Shown here piece by piece: positions 14,524-22,166 of a stretch of DNA of 22,175 nucleotides (positions within the stretch are counted from its first letter, which is position 1; the number at the start of each line of letters is the position of its first letter). Source of the DNA: Firmicutes bacterium UBA4996 (GTDB lineage Bacteria; Bacillota; Limnochordia; Darwinibacteriales; Darwinibacteriaceae). The notes beneath the pieces are model-generated. The model saw only the letters and a list, made by a program, of their open reading frames with translations, was not told the DNA's origin and did no database searches. The DNA is taken from assembly GCA_002396805.1 (NCBI GenBank), contig DGYW01000072.1, positions 2,013 through 24,187 of the forward strand, given 5' to 3'. A program made the position numbers and the translations under genes.

Positions 14524-15033
14524 TTAAGGATTGAGAAGCTTCACTAGAGCTTGCCCGAAAGCCTCGGCCGCATCGGGACCATTACCAGTAACGAGTTTTC
14601 CATCCACTTCTACCGCTTCTCCTGTGTAGTGGGCTCCTTGATCAATTAAGATCTCTGCCCCATCAGGGAACACTGTGGCCTTTTTTCCTTGGAGCACCCC
14701 AGCATTGGCCAAGACAACGGGGGCAATGCAAATTGCACCTAGAACCTTATCTAGTTGGACCATTTGTTGGGCCAATTGATGGGAGAGGGGATCCTCAAAG
14801 TATTGTTCAGAACCTCCGCCTCCAATGAAGACTAAGGCATCTAATTCTTCCGGTTTGAGGTCGGTAATCAAGGTATCAGGTGTCACTTCAAGACCTAGTT
14901 TGCCCACGGCTGTGGTGGTCTTCGTGGAGACAGTTAAGACCTGGAAACCCGCGGCCTTGAGAATTTCGTAGGGTACCTGGTACTCCTCATCGCGAAATTC
15001 CCGTTCCGCAATGACTAAAGCAATTTTTTTCAT
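14524..15033 (-). CDS. DJ-1/PfpI family protein
   Basis: A flavodoxin-like-fold protein of 169 residues in the DJ-1/PfpI superfamily, whose members include intracellular proteases, glyoxalases/deglycases and chaperones. The opening KKIALVIAEREFRDEEYQVPYEILKAAG carries the conserved acidic residue at the nucleophile elbow partner position. DALVFIGGGGSEQYFEDPLSHQLAQQM is the typical central segment. The nucleophile is C102 in GAICIAPVVLANAGVL. The C-terminal GNGPDAAEAFGQAL replaces the usual TGRGPASAxEF. The start is the ATG at 15033, nine bases after GAAGGGAG; an upstream ATG at 15063 would add ten unlikely residues. The protein is a single-domain type. The exact reaction cannot be decided from sequence. 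Confidence 0.9.
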   Translation of the reverse strand: MKKIALVIAEREFRDEEYQVPYEILKAAGFQVLTVSTKTTTAVGKLGLEVTPDTLITDLKPEELDALVFIGGGGSEQYFEDPLSHQLAQQMVQLDKVLGAICIAPVVLANAGVLQGKKATVFPDGAEILIDQGAHYTGEAVEVDGKLVTGNGPDAAEAFGQALVKLLNP

Positions 15034-15110
15034 GTTTACACACTCCCTTCTTATATTCTGCACTTCTGCATGGAAGGGTCAATCTCCTTGCAAAAGGTAT
15101 GGTGATAGAA

Positions 15111-15755
15111 ATGATCATTGTCGGTATTGCCGGTGGCACCGGGTCAGGTAAGACAACCTTCGCCAAGGCGCTAAAAAACGCTATTGCTAACGATTCAGTT
15201 ATTATCTCCCAGGACTCGTATTATGCGGCCCATACGGAGCTTAGTTTTGACGAACGTGTGAAAATCAATTACGATCATCCTGATGCCTTCGAAGATGAGC
15301 TGTTAGTAGCTCACTTAAAGCAATTACGAGCAGGTGAAAGAATCGAAGTCCCCGTTTATGATTTTACTGCTTATACTAGAAGTGCCGCAACTGTCACAGT
15401 AGATCCCCAGCTGATTGTGATTGTGGAGGGAATCTTGGTCTTAGCCAATCCGAAGCTTCGGGAACAGCTCGACCTCAAGGTGTTTGTGGACACAGACCCC
15501 GATGTGAGGGTTCTACGGCGTCTAATCAGGGATGTGGAGGAGCGGGGCAGAACCCTATCATCGGTCCATAGCCAATACTTGGCCACTGTGAAACCCATGC
15601 ATGAAGCCTTCGTAGAGCCCAGCAAGAAGTATGCGGATCTCATTGTGCCCGAAGGTGGTTTTAATACGGTAGCCCTCGAGACAGTGGCTGCTGTGCTAAA
15701 ACAATATTTACAGGATGGGGAAAACCGCTTAGTGAGCGATGGGGAGAAGGGATGA
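15111..15755 (+). CDS. udk: Uridine kinase
   Basis: Phosphorylates uridine and cytidine to UMP and CMP (pyrimidine salvage). The P-loop is GIAGGTGSGKTTFAKAL near the start. QDSYYAAHTELSFDERVKINYDHPDAFEDELL is the Udk signature with substrate-binding Asp and His. VPVYDFTAYTRS, IVEGILVLANPKLREQLDLKVFVDTD, RRLIRDVEERGR and FVEPSKKYADLIVPEGG complete the family pattern. Length is about 214 residues, as usual. The start is unsure: ATG 15111 follows a GGTGA at 15101-15105, while ATG 15099 and GTG 15102 sit too close to AAAAGG. The next gene starts six bases after the stop, so udk leads a three-gene operon with a DUF1874 protein and an EamA transporter. Confidence 0.93.
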   Translation: MIIVGIAGGTGSGKTTFAKALKNAIANDSVIISQDSYYAAHTELSFDERVKINYDHPDAFEDELLVAHLKQLRAGERIEVPVYDFTAYTRSAATVTVDPQLIVIVEGILVLANPKLREQLDLKVFVDTDPDVRVLRRLIRDVEERGRTLSSVHSQYLATVKPMHEAFVEPSKKYADLIVPEGGFNTVALETVAAVLKQYLQDGENRLVSDGEKG

Positions 15756-15761
15756 TTAGTT

Positions 15762-16142
15762 ATGGATCAAGGGATCAACTACCATGAGTTATGGGAATTA
15801 GCAGCTTTAGATGGAGTTGAGTATCCTATTGCCATCTTTAATGGGCCAGTTTGTACAACTAATGGTTTGTATCGAATTAGTGATCTCGGGGTGGAAGAGG
15901 CGCAAACGCTAATCGCTCGACATGGGTTTGTCTCCGCAGTGGGCCACGAAGCTAGTGCCCAAGTGCTTTCCACTGTTTTAGGGGTAGATGTACCCATGCA
16001 CCGCATCGAATATGTTCAAGCGGTTGGCCAAAAGGCCATTGCCTTGAAGCTTAATATTAGGCCACCAGAAGGGCAGATCTTAAGTGCAGATGAGATGATG
16101 AGAATAGGTTTCGAACTAAAGTTATTGGAGCGGATTGAATAG
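15762..16142 (+). CDS. DUF1874 (STIV B116 / YddF / AcrIII-1-Crn2 fold) protein, possible cyclic-oligoadenylate ring nuclease
   Basis: A 126-residue cytoplasmic protein. From residue 22 it follows the DUF1874 pattern: IAIFNGPVCTTNGLYRI (N27), VEEAQTLIARHGFVSAVGHEASAQVLSTVLGVDVPMHRIEY (H62, R81), then QKAIALKLNIRPPEGQILSADEM (R100, E103) and FELKLLERI. In the viral anti-CRISPR AcrIII-1 (SIRV1 gp29) and the bacterial Crn2 enzymes, members of this family, a His in the same IGH motif and nearby Arg/Glu residues cleave cyclic tetra-adenylate. Here the His, both Arg and Glu are present, while the gp29 Ser11 position appears to be Val. Residues 1-21 are an extra N-terminal segment. AAGGGA lies nine bases before the ATG. 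It sits between udk and an EamA gene; no cas genes are in view. The family is firm and the activity is inferred. Confidence 0.85.
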   Translation: MDQGINYHELWELAALDGVEYPIAIFNGPVCTTNGLYRISDLGVEEAQTLIARHGFVSAVGHEASAQVLSTVLGVDVPMHRIEYVQAVGQKAIALKLNIRPPEGQILSADEMMRIGFELKLLERIE

Positions 16143-16152
16143 GAGGGTGGGT

Positions 16153-17049
16153 GTGACCAATCGTCGGGTAATTAGTGCTATTCTTGTTGCTGGGGTGGCT
16201 GCCATTTCTAGTTCGGCAGTATTAATTCGCTTGGCTGAGGCCCAGCCCGCGGTAATTGCTTTTTATCGTTTGTTTTTTGCCACCCTCATGTTAGCTCCTT
16301 GGGCTTGGCAGCAAAGTAGAGAGCAGAAGCTCAGCTTTAAGCAACTCCTTCTAGGCTTGGGGGCGGGAGTGTTTCTAGCCCTCCATTTTCTTCTTTGGAT
16401 GACCTCTTTGGAACATACTAGCGTGGCTAGTTCGGTGGTTTTAGTAACCACTCAACCCCTCTTTGTCTTCTTATTTTCCATCCTTTTCTTACAGGAAAAA
16501 CCCACATCTGGAATGTGGTTAGGTCTACTATTAGCCCTATTAGGAAGTGTGGTAGTGGTGTTTATTGGGGCAGATGGGGGCGAGTCCCGTCTCTTTGGTA
16601 ACCTTTTGGCCCTAGGCGGTGCAGTGATGATGGCCGCTTATTTTATGGTAGGTCGCCAACTACGGAAGGATTTACCTTTGGCTTTGTATTCTGCTGTAGT
16701 TTACGGGAGTAGTAGCTTGATTTTGGCCTTATTTATCTTAATTAGTGGGCTACCCTGGAGCGGTTATGCCCCCCAGACTTGGTTAGTATTCGTACTCCTA
16801 GCTTTTGTGCCTACGATTTTAGGTCATAACAGTCTCAATTGGGCCTTAAAGTATCTACCGGCCACCATGGTAAGTGTGGTGATCCTCGGAGAGCCTTTAG
16901 GAGCAAGTCTTTTAGCTGTTCTCATCCTAAAGGAAATCCCAACTGGTCTAGAAATTTTGGGAAGTCTGTTGACCCTAACCGGGATCTTCTTGGTGTGGTG
17001 GGCTGATCCTACGAGGGTAGAATCAACTCAAGGACGGAGCGGGACGTAA
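16153..17049 (+). CDS. EamA/DMT-superfamily transporter
   Basis: An integral membrane protein of about 298 residues with ten predicted spans in two EamA repeats, the form typical of drug/metabolite exporters. Repeat one runs from AILVAGVAAISSSAVLIRLAEAQPAVIAFYRLFFATLMLAPW to LGLLLALLGSVVVVFIGA. Repeat two runs from LFGNLLALGGAVMMAAYFMVGRQL to LGSLLTLTGIFLVWWADP and contains the signature ATMVSVVILGEPLGASLLAVLILKE. The start is GTG 16153, six bases after a perfect AGGAGG; the in-frame TTG at 16135 lies upstream of that site. It is the last gene of the udk operon. The substrate is not deducible; amino acids or nucleosides are common for the family. Confidence 0.93.
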   Translation: MTNRRVISAILVAGVAAISSSAVLIRLAEAQPAVIAFYRLFFATLMLAPWAWQQSREQKLSFKQLLLGLGAGVFLALHFLLWMTSLEHTSVASSVVLVTTQPLFVFLFSILFLQEKPTSGMWLGLLLALLGSVVVVFIGADGGESRLFGNLLALGGAVMMAAYFMVGRQLRKDLPLALYSAVVYGSSSLILALFILISGLPWSGYAPQTWLVFVLLAFVPTILGHNSLNWALKYLPATMVSVVILGEPLGASLLAVLILKEIPTGLEILGSLLTLTGIFLVWWADPTRVESTQGRSGT

Positions 17050-17149
17050 TATTCTGGCAATTTTGCCAATAACTTAAATCAACTTTTTTGTAGGAGTTAT
17101 GAAGTTGTTGCAGAACTAGTATTAATCATTAAGAAATGAAGGGTGGCTG

Positions 17150-18319
17150 ATGCTGATGATTAACAAAATGTTAAACGAGAAAGTTAAGCAAATCAAACCT
17201 TCCGGAATCAGGAGATTCTTCGATATTGCCGCGACAATGGAAGGAGTTGTCTCCCTCGGGATTGGCGAACCTGACTTTCCGACCCCAGCACATGTGCGCG
17301 ATGTGGGTATTAAATCTATAATTGAAAAGGGCACCGCCTATACTGCTAATGTTGGATTGATCGAATTACGTCGTTCCATCAGTAAGTATTTAGAGCGCAG
17401 GTTTGCCCTTGAATATAATCCGGAAAACCAGATTCTTGTGACCGTAGGAGCAAGTGAAGCGGTAGACTTGGCCCTGCGGGCGGTGGTTGAGCCAGGAGAT
17501 GAAGTCTTGGTTCCTGAGCCTACCTATGTTTCTTATGCGCCTACCGCGGTTTTGGCTGGGGGAGTGGCAGTGCCAGTTCCTACTTATGAAAAGGACAACT
17601 TTCGCCTTACAGCAGACGTGATCAAATCCTTGATTACTCCTAAAACTAAGGCCATAGTGTTTTGCTATCCGAATAATCCTACCGGTGCTGTCATGGAAGA
17701 ACAGGACCTAAGAGAAATTGCAGAAGTACTTCGTCAACATAATATTTTGGTGATCTCCGATGAGGTCTATGCGGAATTAGTCTACGGAATCAAGCATACC
17801 TCCATCGCTTCTTTGCCCGGGATGGCAGAACGCACTTTGGTGATTAATGGTTTTTCTAAAGCTTTTGCCATGACCGGTTGGCGTCTCGGTTTCGCCTGTG
17901 GACCAAAAGAGTTAATGGATGCCATGAAGAAAATTCATCAATACGTCATTATGTGTGCTCCCACCATGAGTCAATGGGCAGCTATTGAGGCTCTAGACCA
18001 TGGAATGCCTGAAGTGGAGCGCATGGTGGCAGAATACAATCGGAGACGTGAAGTGATCGTAGGTGGATTCCGGAGCATGGGTCTATCTTGCTTTGAGCCT
18101 AAAGGAGCCTTCTATTGCTTCCCGCGAGTTAGCGATTTGGGAATGAGTTCTGACGATTTTTGCACTCAACTCCTAGAAAGCGAGAAAGTGGCGGTTGTTC
18201 CCGGTTCTGCCTTCGGTGCTAGTGGTGAAGGATTTATCCGTTGTTCTTACGCCTATTCCGTGGAAGCTATTGAAGAGGCGTTGAGGCGGATTGAAAGATT
18301 TATTCAAAAAAAGGCTTAA
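17150..18319 (+). CDS. Class I/II PLP-dependent aminotransferase
   Basis: A cytoplasmic fold-type I aminotransferase of 389 residues, near the PatA/AspC group. Motifs: VSLGIGEPDFPTPAHV, TAYTANVGLIELRRSISKYLERR, TVGASEAVDLALRAVVEPGDEVLVPEPTYVSY, CYPNNPTGAV (cofactor Asn), ISDEVYAELVY (D204, pyridine nitrogen), GFSKAFAMTGWRLGF with Schiff-base K237, and FIRCSYAYS with the carboxylate-binding Arg. ATG 17150 is used; ATG 17156 is equally possible, with GAAGGGTGG upstream of both. It leads an operon with glycerate kinase and a GntP permease, 12 bases before the kinase. That context would fit transamination yielding hydroxypyruvate from serine, but no hydroxypyruvate reductase is nearby. Substrate unproven. 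Confidence 0.92.
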   Translation: MLMINKMLNEKVKQIKPSGIRRFFDIAATMEGVVSLGIGEPDFPTPAHVRDVGIKSIIEKGTAYTANVGLIELRRSISKYLERRFALEYNPENQILVTVGASEAVDLALRAVVEPGDEVLVPEPTYVSYAPTAVLAGGVAVPVPTYEKDNFRLTADVIKSLITPKTKAIVFCYPNNPTGAVMEEQDLREIAEVLRQHNILVISDEVYAELVYGIKHTSIASLPGMAERTLVINGFSKAFAMTGWRLGFACGPKELMDAMKKIHQYVIMCAPTMSQWAAIEALDHGMPEVERMVAEYNRRREVIVGGFRSMGLSCFEPKGAFYCFPRVSDLGMSSDDFCTQLLESEKVAVVPGSAFGASGEGFIRCSYAYSVEAIEEALRRIERFIQKKA

Positions 18320-18331
18320 GGAGAGAGCAAT

Positions 18332-19465
18332 ATGCGCATAGTAATCGCTCCAGATTCGTTTAAAGGAAGTCTGTCTTCCCTTGAAGTAGCTGAAGCAATG
18401 GAGCGGGGAGTGAAAAGAGTCTTACCGGAGAGTACCACAATTCTTTTGCCCCTTTCAGATGGGGGAGAGGGCTTGGTAGATTCTTTAGTGGTCGCCAGCG
18501 GAGGAAATTTGTTGGAATATGAGGTGCAAGGGCCCCTGGGCTCTCCAGTACTGGCCCAAATGGGGCTCTTGGGTGATGGAAAGACAGCTGTAATTGAAAT
18601 GGCCCAGGCTTCTGGTCTGACCTTGATTACAGAAGAAGAACGTAATCCCCTCATTACCAGCACCTTTGGGACGGGTCAGTTAATAGAGAAGGCCTTGGAC
18701 TTAGGGTGCACTAAGTTAGTGATTGGGCTAGGGGGAAGTGCCACTAATGATGGGGGCATGGGTATGGCCCAGGCTTTAGGTTTTCGCTTCTTGGACAAAA
18801 AGGGGCAACCGCTGGGTTCTGGTGGAGCAGAATTGGCGCGACTTGCTACTATTGACACCAGCCACGTGGATCCTAGACTGCATAATGTCCAGATTGAAGT
18901 GGCCTGTGATGTGGATAATCCCTTAACGGGACCTCAAGGAGCATCCCATATTTATGGACCTCAAAAAGGTGCCACACCAGAAATGGTGGAGTTTTTAGAT
19001 AAGGCTTTGGCCAATTATGATCGGGTTTTGCAGAAGGATCTGGGCCAAGATGTAGGTCTTACTCCTGGTGCTGGCGCGGCCGGTGGTTTAGGCGCTGCGC
19101 TCATGGCTTTGGTTGGAGGCAAACTAGTCTCAGGTATTGAGTTGGTACTCAGAGTTTTGGGCTTTGAAGAAAAAACGAAAGGAGCGCAATTGGTCTTAAC
19201 GGGTGAAGGTAAGTTTGATGCCCAATCTGCTTATGGTAAAGTGCCGGTAGGTGTGGGTAGGCAAAGCTTGAAGCTTGGTGTTCCGGTGGTGGTGGTGGCT
19301 GGAACGGTGCTACCTGATGCGGAAGTCTTACATGCCGAAGGTATCACAGCCTATTTCTCTATTCTCAATAAGCCCATGTCTCTACAAGAAGCCATGGACA
19401 ATGGAGCTGAATTGGTGGAGAATCAGGTGGCAGAAGTAATGCGTTTGTTTGCTGTTCACAAGTAG
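18332..19465 (+). CDS. glxK: Glycerate 2-kinase (GK-I / GlxK-GarK family)
   Basis: Phosphorylates D-glycerate with ATP, feeding glycolysis; this family normally yields 2-phosphoglycerate. Length 377 residues, as expected. Diagnostic segments: MRIVIAPDSFKGSLSSLEVAEAM at the N-terminus, LPLSDGGEGLVDSL, VIGLGGSATNDGGMGMAQALGF, ACDVDNPLTGPQGASHIYGPQKGA, LTPGAGAAGGLGAALMAL and LTGEGKFDAQSAYGKVPVGV. AAGGAG overlapping the previous stop codon precedes the ATG. It sits between an aminotransferase and a GntP-type permease 24 bases downstream, the usual glycerate uptake and use pairing. Confidence 0.96.
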   Translation: MRIVIAPDSFKGSLSSLEVAEAMERGVKRVLPESTTILLPLSDGGEGLVDSLVVASGGNLLEYEVQGPLGSPVLAQMGLLGDGKTAVIEMAQASGLTLITEEERNPLITSTFGTGQLIEKALDLGCTKLVIGLGGSATNDGGMGMAQALGFRFLDKKGQPLGSGGAELARLATIDTSHVDPRLHNVQIEVACDVDNPLTGPQGASHIYGPQKGATPEMVEFLDKALANYDRVLQKDLGQDVGLTPGAGAAGGLGAALMALVGGKLVSGIELVLRVLGFEEKTKGAQLVLTGEGKFDAQSAYGKVPVGVGRQSLKLGVPVVVVAGTVLPDAEVLHAEGITAYFSILNKPMSLQEAMDNGAELVENQVAEVMRLFAVHK

Positions 19466-19489
19466 ACAAAAGAAAAGGAGTGTTGAAGC

Positions 19490-20827
19490 GTGCAAGGAGC
19501 TGGATTGCTAGTTCTGCTTTTGGGAGCCATTGCTTTTATTGTCATAATGACGGCAAAAGTCAGGCTCCATCCCTTTATCGTGTTACTCTTAACTTCATTA
19601 GGCGTTGGTTTAATTGCGGGCTTGCCAGCCCAAGCGGTGATCAACGCAGTCACCTCTGGTTTTGGTAGTACTCTCAGTGGGATCGGAATTGTGATCGCGG
19701 CCGGAACTATTATTGGTTTTATCATGGAAAAAAGCGGTGCCGCTGTTGTCATGGCGAACACTATCTTAAACATAGTTGGTGAAAGCCGTTCCGCATTAGC
19801 CATGGCTTTTACCGGAGGAGTTGTCTCTGTTCCGGTCTTTTGCGACTCTGGCTTTGTAATTCTCTCTCCCCTCAACCGTACACTAGCAGCAAGATCTAAT
19901 CAGTCCCTTTCGGTCTTCGCTATAGCCTTAAGTATGGGACTATATTCTACCCATGTTTTTGTGCCTCCCACACCAGGACCCATTGCCGCGGCCGGTACTC
20001 TAGGGGCTGATCTGGGTACAGTAATTCTGATCGGTTTGGTTGTTTCGATTCCTACGATTTTGGCGGGTTATTTCTTTGCCAAATGGTATGGTCCGAAAAT
20101 CCACATCGACCCTGCTCCAGTAGCTGAGAAAGAGAATAAAAAGCAAGCAAAGGATTATCCATCTGTAGCTAAATCCTTTGCTCCTATCGTGGTTCCGGTT
20201 TTGTTAATTGCTCTCAAGTCCATTGCGGATTATCCATCTCGTCCCTTGGGCACAGGAGGTTTCATGAATTTCATGAGCTTTATCGGGAACCCGAACATAG
20301 CCTTGCTCATAGGCGTCTTTTTAGCCTTTTTCACCATGCCCAAACTCACCAAAGAAGTGATGCATGATTGGGTAGCCGTTGGGCTAGAGAATGCGGGGGC
20401 TATCATATTGATCACAGGTGTTGGTGGTTCGCTAGGAGCGGTGATTAGAGCCACACCAATTGCAGACTATCTCACTACTTCTTTGAGTGGCCTTCAATTC
20501 GGGATCTTCGTACCCTTTATCTTGGCAGCTGCTCTTAAAACTGCCCAAGGCTCCTCTACTGTAGCCATTATTACTACCGCAGGGATTATTAGTCCCTTAT
20601 TGGGAGCCTTAGGTCTCGCTAGTGGCATCGGCCCCGCTTTGGCCGTTATGGCCATTGGAGCGGGAGCCATGACCGTCTCTCACGCCAACGATAGCTACTT
20701 CTGGGTTGTGGCCCAGTTTTCCGACATGGAGGTATCGGATGCCTATCGCCTCCAAACCCTAGGCTCGCTGGTTACGGGAGTTGTGGGGATCATAGTTGTG
20801 AGCATTCTCTACTTTATCTTCGTTTAA
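19490..20827 (+). CDS. GntP-family permease, probable glycerate (or gluconate) transporter
   Basis: A proton-coupled sugar-acid symporter of 445 residues with about 12-14 spans, the normal GntP length. It shows FGSTLSGIGIVIAAGTIIGFIMEKSGAA, GGVVSVPVFCDSGFVILSPLNRTLA (a GntP hallmark), the VFVPPTPGPIAAAGTLGADLG segment, AALKTAQGSSTVAIITTAGI, and MTVSHANDSYFWVVAQFSDM near the C-terminus. A charged cytoplasmic loop (EKENKKQAKDYPS) splits the two halves. The start is GTG 19490, nine bases after AAAAGGAG. Pairing with glycerate kinase makes glycerate the likeliest substrate; gluconate and other aldonates are taken by sister proteins. It ends the operon just before a strong terminator. Confidence 0.94.
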   Translation: MQGAGLLVLLLGAIAFIVIMTAKVRLHPFIVLLLTSLGVGLIAGLPAQAVINAVTSGFGSTLSGIGIVIAAGTIIGFIMEKSGAAVVMANTILNIVGESRSALAMAFTGGVVSVPVFCDSGFVILSPLNRTLAARSNQSLSVFAIALSMGLYSTHVFVPPTPGPIAAAGTLGADLGTVILIGLVVSIPTILAGYFFAKWYGPKIHIDPAPVAEKENKKQAKDYPSVAKSFAPIVVPVLLIALKSIADYPSRPLGTGGFMNFMSFIGNPNIALLIGVFLAFFTMPKLTKEVMHDWVAVGLENAGAIILITGVGGSLGAVIRATPIADYLTTSLSGLQFGIFVPFILAAALKTAQGSSTVAIITTAGIISPLLGALGLASGIGPALAVMAIGAGAMTVSHANDSYFWVVAQFSDMEVSDAYRLQTLGSLVTGVVGIIVVSILYFIFV

Positions 20828-20828
20828 C

Positions 20829-20858
20829 AAAAAGGGTCACCGTAAGGTGGCCCTTTTT
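20829..20858. terminator. Bidirectional intrinsic terminator
   Basis: A 13-bp stem with AAAAAGGG/CCCTTTTT ends, one T-G pair and a GTAA tetraloop lies between the convergent permease and rRNA methyltransferase genes. It ends in TTTTT on the plus strand and, by symmetry, on the minus strand, so it can stop both transcripts. It begins two bases after the permease stop codon. Confidence 0.92.
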
Positions 20859-20875
20859 AGATCCATTAGATAGTG

Positions 20876-22018
20876 TTAGTTTTGGCGACGAGGTGGCCTT
20901 GGTCCATAATACTGGTAGTACTGGGTTTCGATATTGCCATTATAAAGTTTACGTCTCTTGGTGGCTCGACCACCCATGGCCTTCTCCAGGTGAGGGTAAG
21001 CGGTGAGGATGTAAAAGGACCAAGTATCTAAATCCTTCTTTATTTGGGCTAATTCTTGATACAGTTGGCGAATCTCTTGATCATCACCGAGGCGTTCACC
21101 ATAGGGCGGGTTTGTGACAAGTTTACCGTATTTCTTACTGGAGCTAAGCTCTTTTACTTCTAAACGCTGAAAATGGATGGAGTCTCCAACTCCAGCTGCC
21201 TCCGCATTATGCCTAGCTATGCGCAGGGCTCGTTCGTCCATATCTGTACCAATTAAGTAATCTGGCTTTTCGGGATTGATTAGATCTCGCGCTTCTTCCC
21301 TAGCCTGACTCCATAGCTCTTCAGCAATCCAGGGCCAGGTACTGGAGGCGAAATCCCGATTTAACCCAGGAGCCATATTATGGCCCATGAGGGCCGCTTC
21401 AATGGGAATGGTCCCGGAGCCACAGAAGGGATCAATGAAGGCAATATCCGGATACCAACGGGCTAAAATCACCAGCGCGGCTGCTAAAGTCTCCTTGAGT
21501 GGGGCGCCTGTGGCCAGGGCCCGGTAGCCTCTTTGGTGGAGGCCAGGTCCAGTAGTATCAATGGTAAGTGTGGCCACATCCTTCAGCAGGGCAACCTCAA
21601 TTTTCATCAGAGGCCCATCTTCTGGAAACCATTCCAAATTGTAGTCCTGCTTCAAACTCTCCACTACCGCTTTTTTCACAATGGCTTGGCAGTCAGAGAC
21701 GCTAAAGAGGGTGGATTGGACCGAACGTCCTTCCACCGGAAATTCTGCATTCTTAGGAATGAAGCGGGCCCAGGGCAACGCCTTTGTCTTTTCAAAGAGT
21801 TCATCAAAGGTTGTGGCTTGGAACTCTCCTACTTTGATGCGCACCCGCGCAGCTGTGCGTAACCAGAGATTGGTGCGGCAGATCGCCAATTCATCACCAA
21901 CGAAAGTTACTTTTCCATTTTCTACTTGGGTTTGTCCATACCCCAATCTTCGTAATTCATCGGCTACCAAGGACTCTAAACCAAAGGTAGCTGTAGCAAT
22001 CAGTTCCAAGTGTGACAC
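20876..22018 (-). CDS. THUMP-domain rRNA (guanine-N2)-methyltransferase, YpsC/RlmL-N type
   Basis: A predicted SAM-dependent methyltransferase modifying a 23S rRNA guanine (m2G2445 in E. coli RlmL). About 380 residues, similar to stand-alone YpsC proteins and lacking the second methyltransferase half of E. coli RlmL. It opens with LELIATATFGLESLVADELRRLGY; the THUMP region covers about residues 45-155. TGPGLHQRGYRALATGAPLKETLAAAL leads to the SAM motif FIDPFCGSGTIPIEAALM, then IGTDMDERALRIARHNAEAAGV, the catalytic NPPYGERLG, and a C-terminal RRKLYNGNIETQYYQY. The GTG at 22018 is preferred, with AAAGG ten bases upstream; a TTG at 22042 would add eight residues. Convergent with the permease across the terminator. 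Confidence 0.93.
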   Translation of the reverse strand: MSHLELIATATFGLESLVADELRRLGYGQTQVENGKVTFVGDELAICRTNLWLRTAARVRIKVGEFQATTFDELFEKTKALPWARFIPKNAEFPVEGRSVQSTLFSVSDCQAIVKKAVVESLKQDYNLEWFPEDGPLMKIEVALLKDVATLTIDTTGPGLHQRGYRALATGAPLKETLAAALVILARWYPDIAFIDPFCGSGTIPIEAALMGHNMAPGLNRDFASSTWPWIAEELWSQAREEARDLINPEKPDYLIGTDMDERALRIARHNAEAAGVGDSIHFQRLEVKELSSSKKYGKLVTNPPYGERLGDDQEIRQLYQELAQIKKDLDTWSFYILTAYPHLEKAMGGRATKRRKLYNGNIETQYYQYYGPRPPRRQN

Positions 22019-22050
22019 AAAATCCCAACCTTTCCAGTACAACTAAGGAT

Positions 22051-22059
22051 ATTATACCA
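22051..22059 (-). promoter_or_regulatory. Extended -10 promoter for the rRNA methyltransferase gene
   Basis: On the minus strand the sequence reads TGG directly before a perfect TATAAT (complement of 22051-22056), an extended -10 element. It lies about 33 bases before the GTG start, leaving room for a short leader. No good -35 box is seen at 16-18 bases, which extended -10 promoters tolerate. Confidence 0.65.
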
Positions 22060-22096
22060 CGAAAAGAGCACAATGCCCCTGCAACTACTAGAACAA

Positions 22097-22124
22097 ACTA
22101 GTGCACCATTCTCGCGGCACTGGT
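22097..22124 (+). terminator. Stem-loop followed by T-run, upstream of off-window region
   Basis: ACTAGTGC (22097-22104) pairs with GCACTGGT (22117-22124) with one T-G pair and a 12-base loop, followed by TTTTTCTTT on the plus strand. It looks like an intrinsic terminator read rightward, but no plus-strand gene lies upstream in the window. It may be an attenuator for a gene beyond the edge, or stop antisense read-through. Confidence 0.35.
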
Positions 22125-22131
22125 TTTTCTT

Positions 22132-22166
22132 TGCAACAAGGTTGCACATGTGCAACTAAATGCAAC
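22132..22166. repeat. Cluster of TGCAAC hexamers on a ten-base period, with palindrome
   Basis: TGCAAC occurs at 22132-22137, inverted at 22141-22146, then directly at 22151-22156 and 22161-22166, and once more at 22080-22085. The middle two form the perfect 16-bp palindrome GTTGCACATGTGCAAC at 22141-22156. Spacing near ten bases puts the copies on one face of the helix, as in a multi-site operator. The regulated gene is probably beyond the right edge; the rRNA methyltransferase promoter is about 75 bases away. Confidence 0.5.

Noticed and set aside
15056..15071. Tandem 8-base repeat TTCTGCAC/TTCTGCAT between the DJ-1 gene and udk
   Set aside because: Only two short copies with no further structure or recognisable promoter arrangement; probably chance.
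17055..17068. Small hairpin TGGCA-N4-TGCCA after the EamA gene, as a terminator
   Set aside because: The stem is five base pairs of mixed content and no T-run follows directly; the T-run at about 17083 is too far away.
17099..17119. Possible leader peptide MKLLQN before the aminotransferase, with TAGGAG upstream
   Set aside because: Only six codons, SD spacing is too short, no repeated regulatory codons and no terminator/antiterminator pair follows.
22100..22132. T-box or other riboswitch leader at the right edge, suggested by the stem and T-run
   Set aside because: The conserved T-box sequence is absent and the window ends before any controlled gene.
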